Shown in pieces: positions 9,480-18,599 of a stretch of 54,289 nt of DNA. The DNA is taken from contig MNCI01006080.1 of NCBI GenBank assembly GCA_015680685.1, positions 189,093 to 243,381 of the forward strand, written 5' to 3'. Made by a program: the position numbers and the translations under genes. This stretch comes from Gnetum montanum (Eukaryota > Streptophyta > Gnetopsida > Gnetales > Gnetaceae). Every line of letters starts with the position of its first letter. Position 1 is the first letter of the stretch. A model generated the notes under the pieces. The model had not been told where the DNA came from, ran no database searches, and saw nothing but the letters and a program-made list of their open reading frames with translations.

Positions 9480-10345
9480 TAAATTTTACTTGGTCTTAGT
9501 ATGATCTTAAAACTTTTAGACTACATGTGATGACACATAAAATTCCTTTAATAGACAATTGTAAAATAGTTAAGCAAAAACAAAGGAAATTTAATCCATC
9601 ATTTGAGCTTGCTATGGAAGATAAGATCAAAAAGTTATTGCAAGCTCAAATCATATATCTGATTTGATATTCGACATGGCTTGGTAACCTCTTACTAGTA
9701 AGAAAGAAGAATGGTGATAATAGACATTGTATGGATTTCATAAATTTGAATGAAGCTTTTGTAAAAGATAAATATCCACTTTCTAGAATAGATGAGATGT
9801 TCATTAAAGTATCAGGTTGTCAGGTGCATTCTTTCTTAGATGCTTTTTCAAGCTATAATTAGATCATGGTAGATAAGGGTGAAAGCTATAAAATGACATT
9901 TATCACCAAATAGGGAACATTTACTTACCAAAGAATGTAATTTGGATTTTCAAATGCTAAAGCTACTTTTCAAGGAGCAATTAATTTATCCTTCAAAGGT
10001 TTACGAGGTGAATTCGTTGTGGTTTATTTGGATGATACCATCATCTTTTTGAAAAGGAAGGAAGATCATATTGATCATATTCAACAAGTTTTTGATAGAT
10101 GCCTTGAGTACGGTATTTCATTAAATCCTAAGAAATGTATATTTGGGGTAAAATATGCAAGTTTACTAGCCTGTGTAATTTGTTAAGAAGGAATTGCTAT
10201 ATATGATTCCCCAATTAAAGTAGTAAAGAATATTGAGCATCCTATAACTAAAAAGTCTCTTAAATCTTTCTTTGGAAAGAAAAAATTTGTTAAGAAATTT
10301 ATCCTTGCATTCACCAAGATTACTAAACCTTTGATGCGTATGCTA
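9480..10345 (+). pseudogene. Reverse transcriptase of element D
   Basis: Recognisable RT blocks occur in order: KIVKQKQRKFNPSFELAMED with KKLLQAQII, STWLGNLLLVRKKNGDNRHC, MDFINLNEAF with KDKYPLSRIDEM, SFLDAFSSYN, YKMTFIT, GFSNAKATFQGAI, the catalytic VVYLDDTIIF (YLDD at 10025-10036), and LNPKKCIFGVKYASLL. Several conserved Gln/Trp codons are TAG or TAA (for example after SSYN, after TFITK and in QRM*FGF). The catalytic aspartates survive, but the frame does not. Confidence 0.85.
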
Positions 10346-10405
10346 AAGTAAGATAAGGTTGTAGTAATAAAAGATGTTGTAGACTTTAATTTAGATGATG
10401 AAAGG
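10346..10405 (+). pseudogene. Element C gag, left piece split off by insertion of element A
   Basis: Codons reading KVVVIKDVVDFNLDDER lead up to the AAAGG target site and continue, across element A, into YDICHYKHPKHYCP at 34641. The joined order matches the gag of element B (VAVGEQVADSDIEEDDE then CDICQYQHPKGCC). This shows that A inserted into the gag of an older plus-strand Athila-like element, and that C begins abruptly at about 10346 next to element D. Confidence 0.75.
10401..10405. repeat. Target-site duplication of element A, left copy (AAAGG)
   Basis: AAAGG precedes the LTR start TGATGAG here and follows the LTR end TCATCA at 34636-34640. The perfect 5-bp pair defines the outer ends of element A. 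Confidence 0.9.
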
Positions 10406-11350
10406 TGATGAGTGATAAGGTCCCCCCACGCTCAACCATACAAATATGAGCATGTATGCGTGATGCAGTCAAAATCTACGGACATACTAGTTGTCGCACC
10501 TAAACAGTTATACATTGATCACATTTTGTTGTCTTCCCACCTGGACTAGTATTTAGTTTATCATGTATGGTTTAGTCCAGAGTGAGGTGTATGATGTGAT
10601 TTTTAACACTAAGCTAATCCTAGAGATAATGAAAAAGAATCTTGATTAAGTTAATAAGCAATATGAAGAAAAATCTATGCTAGCCTAAGTGCAATGAGCA
10701 TCTTCCCTTAATCATCCATACCCATCTTGGACCTTGTGTACTACTTCTAGGGTTACCAAGCACACATTACTTGAGTGCTCTAAATATGATACTAGATTAN
10801 GTACCCATCTTGGACCTCGTGTACTACTTCTAGGGTTACCAAGCACACATTACTTGAGTGCTCTAAATANTGCATTAACAATAGGAATAGTAAATGACTA
10901 TAAAGAAATATTAACTAAGAAAACAATAAATAATACNCGCATTAACAATAGGAATATTAAATGACTATAAAGAAATATTAACTAAGAAAACAATAAATAA
11001 TACTTAACAATTAAATAATTAAAAACTAAGTGAATGCTTCAATGATGGAGTAATCTCGATCTTTATTGCCAATTGTGTGTGTGTCCAAGTATGTCACACT
11101 CGAACAAAGGTTTCGTACAATTACAAATATCACATTGCAAGCATGCACTTGGAAAAGGAACTGAAAACTAATGAAAAGACTCAACCCTAAAGACTTACCA
11201 AAGACTCTCTTCCTGTGTGCCCAAGTGCTATATTTATAGGCTAACATAGGAATCGCAATATCGTGTATACGATATCGTTACCCAAGCTGCGATATCACAT
11301 ACCCGATATCATGTATTTGATATTGGGGCCTGGCAAACCACAATTCATCA
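10406..11350 (-). mobile_element. 3' LTR of element A
   Basis: It starts TGATGAG and ends ATTCATCA on the plus strand and is colinear with 33786-34635. A minus-strand TATA box, CCTATAAATATAGC, lies at about 11226-11240. Upstream of it in element orientation is an array of GATATC / CGATAT motifs (about 11250-11330). Ns at 10800, 10870 and 10937 sit between direct duplicates of 60-70 bp, so the true LTR is shorter than it appears and lacks some sequence present in the other copy. Confidence 0.9.
10729..11003. repeat. Assembly-join duplications around Ns at 10800, 10870 and 10937
   Basis: The block ACCCATCTTGGACC..CTCTAAATA occurs on both sides of the N at 10800, and GCATTAACAATAGGAATA..AATAATAC occurs on both sides of the N at 10937. 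The intact LTR (34100-34300) has each block once, with extra sequence between them. These are unmerged overlaps. Confidence 0.85.
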
Positions 11351-11365
11351 TACCTCCATGACTGA
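11351..11365 (-). promoter_or_regulatory. Polypurine tract of element A
   Basis: The minus strand reads TCAGTCATGGAGGTA immediately before the 3' LTR start TGATGAAT. Its position and purine content match the plus-strand primer site, and the equivalent in B is CGTGGGGGTA before TGATGACG. Confidence 0.75.
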
Positions 11366-11399
11366 ATAACAACTCGTCCTCAAGTCAAACAAACAAAAT

Positions 11400-14311
11400 G
11401 AGAACAAGTTCATTTGATTACACAGTGGACAAGTATGGGATTATGAACTAACTATGAATTATTTCATGTCATAGTGTGGAATTAAACAAACCAAAATTGG
11501 GACACCAACATAGTATACAAAATACAAAATTGTTGGGACTCATGTGGTCCCTAATGGTGGTGGATCCTCCATGGGCTTCTTCCCCTTATCTTGTGCTTTA
11601 GGCTTTCAAAATGGATACCTCTGAAGGAGTGCCTAAAGCTTTTCTTTTTCTATTTGGGGATTGTGTGCCATCCATGTTGATGTTCCAATATTTGATGGAG
11701 TTAGCACCTCCCATGGGCACAGCAGTTGTGAAAACATTTGATTGGCTTTGACATACCAAGCTGCAAATAACCATTGTTCCTCCTCGTAGGCTCTGGCTTT
11801 GTCTCTACATTATTAATAATCTATGAGCCATCAACCCAAATTTACCGCAACATCTTTCTAACCTTGGTAGTTAGCTTTTACCACCTTAAATTTCTGCAAT
11901 GTCTTTTTCTATTCAGCAAATTCTGCTTCATATTTGGTGTAGGTGGTAGCTACCTACTTTTGCAACTCTATCATCAACCGTCCTACTATTAACATGGCTA
12001 AGTTGGCATACCACAAGTTTGCTAACTCCATGTATTCAGTGAGATCCTGGACTTGCAGGTCCCAACTCTTTAGTTCTACTTGGAGGATGAAGGCATAAGT
12101 GTCCAATATGGCCCACTAGTCAATGCTTTAAGCATTGAAAGCATTGATATGGGTCTCAGCCATATGGATCTCTTTTTCAATGATTTTCTTGTACATCTTG
12201 AACTAGTCCTGAAGATGTTCCTTCAATTTTTCATGTTGCTTAGCTTCATTCTGGCACACACTTACTTCAGTGGCCGTATTCTAATGGATAGTGTGTACCT
12301 TCTCAATTGAGAGGGTTTTGTTTTCTCTGGCTAAGCAATTCATATCCTACTTGACCCCTATTAGTTGTTCTCACATTTGCTAAAAATTTTCCTTGGGAAC
12401 ATTCTTTTATTTTCAAATTGTGGTCAACCAAAGATTATCGGCAACAAGGAGTTTATTTTCTTCTTGTAAGGCCTTGAGTGCTTTTGCATGTCCATAAGTT
12501 TATGCTTGTGCTTTCAAAGCATCCCGATCAACCTTCTCTCTCTCCATTACCATCCTTTTATTCTCCTCTAACAATCTATTCAATTTCTCCATTCGAAATA
12601 ACTCTACCTGGTCAGCTAGGATAAGTTGGGACGGATCCCGCTATGTGACTTGTAGGGCAACAAACTTCTCATAGAGTCTTCTCAACTCATCTTCTGTGAG
12701 TTCAGCCCTAACCTCAGCCATGACTAGCTTTCCTTTAATGGAAATGAGGTGTGATTGTGCTACAGTGACATCTTGAGGGATCTCAAATAAGGACATCATT
12801 ATTTGTCCTGTTTGTAGAAATTAATCCAGAGCATTCTCATGTTCCGCAAGAGTCATTAAGAAACTAGCTAAGACTTGAGCATTGTGTACTTTTGTGAGAT
12901 TTGCTGGTGGCACAACATGAACATTAAATGATTTCTTGATGTGGTCTGCGACCACTTCAGCTACTCTGGTTGCATCCTAGTGTTGCATGACCACTACTGT
13001 GGCACCTTCACCAGTTTCTAATTGCACATAGAAAGATCCAGTGTTTCCAGAGATTTGTTGTGACCAATGTGATTCCCCGCCTCTTTTTTGTATGGAAACC
13101 TCACCCTATGCATTATCAATTGAGATTGTGGATTGTACGACATCGTTAATGACCTTGAAGAGGTTACCCTCATCACAGCTTCCCCAACTGACCATTTTTG
13201 CGATGGCCCTAAGATGTCTTATCAACGGTTGATAATCTTGTGGGGGCAATGGCAGTTGGTCTTGCTAGCCTATGGTCTACATGTTGGGCCCTATTTCCTA
13301 TTTTTGACTAGGCCTTATGTTCGGAAGTTAGCTAGGCCCTATTGTTTGAGGTGTAGTGAGCCCAACCGTCTACTCTTTCTCAGGCTCCAGTGTTTCACCA
13401 GATTCTTTCCTTGGTGCTAGTGGCTTCAGTAATTCAACATATGAGGCATTTTAAGCTTTTCTGGGGATGTCATTAGTGTACCCCAGAATTCCAACATGCC
13501 ATCACAACTTCTTGATTAGATAGGAAAAAGGCAATGCAAACTTCCTTGTCTTAGGTTCTTCAAACCGCCTCAATATTTCTATTAGATATAAATGGGGTAG
13601 GTTGGCATCAACCTTGCCCATCAAGATTACGCTTCCTCTAGCCACATAGGTGGAGATCTTGTTTAGTCCTTTTTTGTTGGGAAGATGTGATAGGTGCCAA
13701 TTTTGAAATAGATTCTCTCTTCAAGTGTGAGCTCCCTGTATGTTTTGTCCTCCTTTTTGCACATCCTCTTCAGCCATACTTTCTGTGCATTAGCATTAGA
13801 GCAAGTGGACAGATGAGCAACCTTGGGCCCTATATTTGGAAGGTTTAGAATCTTTGAAATAGCCTTAGTAGAGAAATCAACTAAAATCCCACCAATGTCA
13901 ATGATGGTACCTTCTTGTTCATTATGCTAAAATTGGTAAGTCTCCCCCAAATACCATTCACCACTCTATTAGAGAACAGGCCATAGTGGACATCCTTTGA
14001 GTTAATCTCTAATTGACTCAGGGGAAAATTCGATAAAAGGTCCAAAATTGAGTTTCACAATCACTACAGCTAACGTGGACCTTTCCCGAATTACCTAAAC
14101 ACATTCCAGAAATAACATGAAATGTTGTCCTTGTTTAGGTACCCTACCTTCTCCACCTTTTTCTTGCTCAGATTGTGTAGTAACAGGGGTTTCTTGATTA
14201 ATGTTGCATGATTGTGCCTCTTGCTCTACATGTTTTGCCGTAGGTCCTTGACCCCTACCTCTCCTTGGGTATTTGGATGCACCTTTAGAGGGTCCCCCCT
14301 GTTGTCCTCAT
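11400..14311 (-). pseudogene. aORF of element A: globular domain plus long coiled coil, broken
   Basis: In minus-strand order from a possible ATG at 14311-14309: a low-complexity start, then a globular domain with ERIYFKIGTYH (13719-13686) and, further on, LPHLYLIEILRRFEEP and FALPFSYLIKKL. These align with the B domain (ERVYSKIMSYH; LPQLLFLEIQKRFAKS; ALTFPCLI). A long heptad-rich region follows, including LTEYMELANLWYANLAM (12036-12000). The ORF sits after the integrase position and before the 3' LTR, the place of the Athila env-like or extra ORF. The globular part recalls the plant transposon-protein domains seen in such ORFs, by eye only. Many stops are present. Confidence 0.65.
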
Positions 14312-14789
14312 TTAGTGGCTATTTCTAATCACACTAGGATCAATTGTTAGTAAGGTCATTTAATAAAATTTAATTATCTTATACCTTACTCATTCCCTTT
14401 AATGAATTTTGAATTTTTGCTTAGTGTGATTCAGAGTTAGAAATTTTCAAGGAAATTCCCCTAAAAGTTTTAATGTTGAGCCTAATTTGGTCAGGTGGCT
14501 CTAATAATAATTTTCATGGCTTTGGTGAAGGCATGAAATTGGTTTGGCATCAGTTCTTAGCATTTCTTAAGATCACTTACCCCTATGATATCCTTCAGGT
14601 GACAACGAATTTCAAAAATGTTATGCATAACTTGGAGTGTACCCTTCCCCCGCGACTAAGTTAAACACTCCGAGTTTAGGCAAGTTACATTGGAAGGAGA
14701 ATCGGAGCATTAACGTGCGAGATATGGATGGTTAAATGGTAGGTGCACAAAGTGTGAAAAATCGTGGAAGAAAATTGCAACAGCTCCCC

Positions 14790-14960
14790 TCGCATGAATA
14801 GTTAAAAATGACGTTCACGTGCACCGGGGGGGGGGTCCATATATATAGATTTTATGGATGTGATATCTTGTACATGCTAGCGTGGACCCAATATTGCATT
14901 AGACTCGATACCAAGTACTCAATATCGCATCCCTTCCAAAATAGGGTACTTGACAAAATG
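14790..14960 (-). promoter_or_regulatory. Internal U3-like promoter module of element A
   Basis: In minus-strand orientation a run of motifs (GCGATATTGAGTACTTGG, GGTATCGAG, GCAATATTGGGTCC, GATATC) is followed by a TATA-like CTATATATATGG (14839-14847) and then by the aORF about 0.5 kb downstream. The same words in the same arrangement occur in A's own LTR (GGACCCGATATTGAATAC, GATATC, GCAATATCG upstream of CCTATAAATATAGC). A run of ten G on the plus strand (14826-14835) lies just downstream of the TATA. Confidence 0.55.
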
Positions 14961-16330
14961 GATAAATTTTCAAGTTTTCACAAACAACATGGAAGGATTT
15001 AAGGTAAGTTTGAAAGATCTAGGGTAATGTGAAGTGGTCATTAAGGCACCAAAAATGTAATGAAGTGGAATTATACAATGAAGTTCTCAAATCGGGTGAG
15101 GAAAAAGGACATGTAGTGGTGCACAGGAATGTTTGGGTTGAAATGATGATAAAGGAAAGAATAAATTCCACAATACAGTACTCGAAGGATGTGAGATGAT
15201 GTGGTGTTGTGAAATAAGTACATATTACAAAAGGTACACAAGTGGATCCTCCCCAAATCAAGTTCTAACCTATCATGCCCTTACGTAACCAAACCTAAAA
15301 TGTGTGTAGGCACTACAATGGTTAAATGCACTCTACACTGGTGCAACAAAACACACATATGTTAAATACCACCATGATGAGGTATCAAATCTATGTCACA
15401 CAAGACACAAGTTAGAAATACTTAGACAATGGGGTGAGATGAATCATCTAAGGGATTGCATAGATCAGGATGTGAGGTAACTTACTCTGGACATAATGAA
15501 TCCTAAGTATGGAGCATGATTAAGGTATCATTAGCCTTTCACTCCAAAATCAAGACCAAATCCATACCTTTGATTAGTGACATCGCATTGTTTCATCCAA
15601 TGATAAACAACCATAAGAGCATCATGACAATAAGCTATACGATCACTTAGCGTTTTGTCCAAGGGAGGAGTGATTTAAATTTCTCGGCAGCATGTTCTTC
15701 TTGATCTTTTCTTTGTTGTTTTTCTTCTTTCTTTTACTTTTTCTTCATCTGGCCACTTTGGCACTTTGTTGTTTCCAATGGTGATCCATAGAAGTCGCCA
15801 ACCTTCAGGCATGAATGCATGCCTTTCTAGTGGGACCCTCTAGAACAGCATTAAGTTTCTTTATTGAGTGCCTTTATTACTCTTACTCTCATTTTTTGTT
15901 ATATCTACAAGGACCTTACTACAACCAAGCTGCATGATAGCACAGACAGATGTCATCACAGAGAATCCACAAGTCCCCTTGATGTCACACCCTGGCCATT
16001 CCCTCTTAGTCCGTTACTTTTCGCTCTGGGCATAATGAGTACAAAGTTACTTCAAGTTTTCATGAAGACAATGATATCATCGTACCTAAAGTAGAACGTC
16101 TTATTAATAGAATAGGTGGGTGGATGTTGTGGGCTCACTGTCCAAATAATTAATCACTTGTGACCTGATAGCATAGAACAAAACCTCAACTAACAAGTCA
16201 CATGACTATTTTATTCACAAATGATATTACCCTCAAAAAGATAAAATGACAAATTGAAAGATGAAAAATTAGAAAATAAAAGTTGGAAAACAAAAAATTG
16301 TAAAACCAAAGAAAAGAAAAAAAATTTGCT
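14961..16330 (-). other. Noncoding spacer of element A between gag and internal promoter
   Basis: No conserved reading frame is visible. Blocks are shared with the spacers of B (22100-23750) and G (47000-48600): for example GTGGATCCTCCCCAAATC (15242-15259; B GTGGGTCCTCCCCATAG) and TTGTGGGCTCACTGTCC near 16130. The spacer follows gag directly, because pol is missing. Confidence 0.55.
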
Positions 16331-16379
16331 CATTCTGCTTATTAGAATGGGGGGCATCCCCCATAACTAAACCTTGGAT

Positions 16380-17519
16380 CATGGCGAGAATTAATAAATG
16401 GAAAGTTTCGATCCATGCATGTTGGAAATATTGGAGTCTAGTCATATCCAAACAACTGGGTGTCTTTTGATGTGGTGGTAGGAATGTACTGAAATTGGGG
16501 TTCACACACTTGATTAGAGTAGGCATAATGGGGCAAATTATAAGATGTGGTCATGTGATAAGAAGTTGACCCACTATGGCACCCATGACCATAAGATGGT
16601 ATGCAAGGGTTGATATGTCTCCCTTCGTGGTTATATTCATTGGGTCACATGGTTGTTGGAGCATTAATTAGTGGCCTGGATAAGGTAATAGGAGGCATTA
16701 AGTTTAAAGAGAAAGGTGCATCACAATGTTGGGCTTGTGCTAAGTTGGAGGATGTAGTGGTTTCAGAACTATGTTGTCTCTTTCTATGGCCATGCTTAAT
16801 GAAAGGACACTTTCGATGTTGTGCAGGACTTCCACTGCTATTGAAAGTAGTAGCACAAGTAACATTCGTCGGGTGATGTTGTGGTGTAAAACCTTCAAGT
16901 ACAATTGGTGGTGATGTAGAAGGTGGTAAAGGATGAGAATATTGAGGGCAAGGAGAAGTGTAAGGAACATGAGGTGGTGATCCTATGGGAGAGGACATGG
17001 GTTGATAGTACTTGGGAGAATGATAACGATGAGGTGAAGTAGAGGATGTTGATCCGATTAGAGAAATAGGGTGTTAAACATAATAAGCACTTGGTGTCGG
17101 GGCATATGAAGGTTGAGGCTAGTTTGGTAATGGTCTTCCTCACAGCTCATGGTTTTGCCACTATGGTTGAACACACTACTTCTGTACGAAATCCGAATGT
17201 AGCATTCTCCCCCAATACTCATGTAGATGTGACAAAATTGGGCATTGGCCTTTGCGGTGATCGTATAGGCAAACATCGCATTGATACTTCTGATTTGTAG
17301 TTGGACCCCTATCCTTATTTCCTTCATCCCTTCTTTTTGATTGTTGAATGGTGTTCAGTCCTATTTCTCGATTTAGCATCCTTCATTTGTCCTAGTTGTC
17401 AGAGTGATTATGCATGGTTTTATCTCCAATAATATTTGCACATTCTACACATTTTTCATGTACCCACTTCATCTTCTTATTGATCTTTACCTCAATTTCA
17501 TTTAGTGATTTTATTATTG
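16380..17519 (-). pseudogene. gag of element A, carboxy-terminal part with zinc knuckle
   Basis: This continues the gag frame interrupted by element B. Across the GCAAG site the codons read PSPS-LPIIKSLNEIEVKI without a shift. The zinc knuckle is CDVCLYDHRKGQC (within 17379-17176), spacing C-x2-C-x3-H-x4-C, followed by PILSHLHEYWGRMLHSDFVQ. A Pro/Ser/Tyr/His-rich tail (about 17140-16380) follows and matches the element F tail (AYYVQHP, SSTSHHRYHS). The knuckle would bind the element RNA. Scattered stops break the frame. About 50 bp of weak sequence at 16331-16380 joins it to the spacer. Confidence 0.75.
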
Positions 17520-17524
17520 GCAAG
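17520..17524. repeat. Target-site duplication of element B, left copy (GCAAG)
   Basis: GCAAG precedes the LTR here and recurs at 30839-30843 after the other LTR. On the coding strand it falls inside the gag of element A. Confidence 0.9.
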
Positions 17525-18456
17525 TGATGAGCGGCTAGGTACCCCTATGCCCAACCATATGAATCACAAGCGTTCACACACGACTTGGTCGAATTTCGTA
17601 GACTATAAGCACTTAACATACACCAGACCCTAACCAGTAAAACCTTGGGTTAGAACAATCGTTGTCTTCCCAATATTACTTGTGATGTTCTAGTGGAAAT
17701 GGTTAAGTAAGATTGATGCAACTAATTTTTATAGCTTTTCACTTATCTTTTGGTGTCTAATTAAGGTATGAAAAGTAAGGAATGAAATATTATCTAATTT
17801 ATAATTATTCTAACTTATATTCTAACTATTCCTAGCATAAGTATCCTATCCCATCTTCCAAGCACGTTCTGAGCATCTCCTAAACACTTCTGGGTTACCA
17901 GATGTTAAGCATTACTGGGTTTACCAAGTGTTGGATTTACGTTCAAGATGGTCGTACTTATGACCTTTATGAACTACGAATGAGCGATAGCGATTAAGAT
18001 AACACTAATAGAAACTTAAGTAATTATTAAAGCATAAACATATTAAACTATTGAATGCATAAAATGGCTAAGTCCAAATGTTGCAAGGAATGCTTGAAGA
18101 GTTTGTCTTTATTGTTGTCATGCCAATGGGCTCGGATACATCAACGCTTGAATAAAGAGCCGGCCACTTTTCTTACACCTACTGCGGGCACTTGGAAAAT
18201 ATTCTATCTCTTGTGGGAACAAACTATAAGAGTTTCACTACAACTGACAAAAAGGTACCTTAATGAGGCGAAAGGCCCTCTTATTTATAGGCCGAAAAAG
18301 GCACCACGTAAACAAGACCACATCGATGCATGGAAGGATGTGTCGACGGGGTTGCATCGATGGGGCCGCGTATATGGGGCCACGTCAACGCGAACGTATA
18401 TACAGGGTCCCGTATATGTAGCCTAGTAGATGTAGTGACCAACTAACACGTCATCA
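17525..18456 (-). mobile_element. 3' LTR of element B
   Basis: It starts TGATGAGCGG and ends ACGTCATCA on the plus strand, with 6-bp terminal inverted ends. A minus-strand TATA box, CCTATAAATAAGAGGG, lies at about 18276-18291. Upstream of it in element orientation is an array of GTATAT/GTCGAC/ATCGAT words joined by GGGGCC. An open frame across 18055-18426 on the plus strand is LTR sequence and not a gene. Confidence 0.92.
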
Positions 18457-18472
18457 TACCCCCACGACTGAG
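18457..18472 (-). promoter_or_regulatory. Polypurine tract of element B
   Basis: The minus strand reads CTCAGTCGTGGGGGTA directly before the 3' LTR start TGATGACG. Confidence 0.8.
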
Positions 18473-18599
18473 TAAAAACTTGTCCTCGAGTTCCCCTTAC
18501 AATTTGGAAGGTATGGACTTTTATTTACAACACACATGACACACATACACACATGGCACAACATTGATTTTACCCAGTGCCCGAGTTATAGAGAAGGAC

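Larger units (their letters stand above)
6364..10345 (+). mobile_element. Element D: internal region of a Tat-like Ty3/gypsy retrotransposon, 3' truncated
   Basis: In order: PBS module, gag, aspartic protease, an RNase H-like domain, then reverse transcriptase. Stops and frameshifts break every part. The sequence ceases to look like D at about 10345, just after the RT thumb (KPLMRMLK), where gag sequence of element C begins. Integrase, the RNase H normally expected after RT and the 3' LTR are absent. The RT style (VRKKNGDNRHCMDF..LN, FLDAFSSYN, YLDD) is that of the Tat lineage, not Athila. Confidence 0.75.

Noticed and set aside
16645-16998. Separate Pro/Ser-rich gene on the minus strand
   Set aside because: It is the low-complexity tail of the gag of A, continuous with the zinc knuckle and matching F.
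18055-18426. 123-codon plus-strand ORF, with a similar 80-codon ORF at 30566-30808
   Set aside because: Both lie inside the two LTRs of element B, antisense to its transcription; they resemble each other only because the LTRs are copies.
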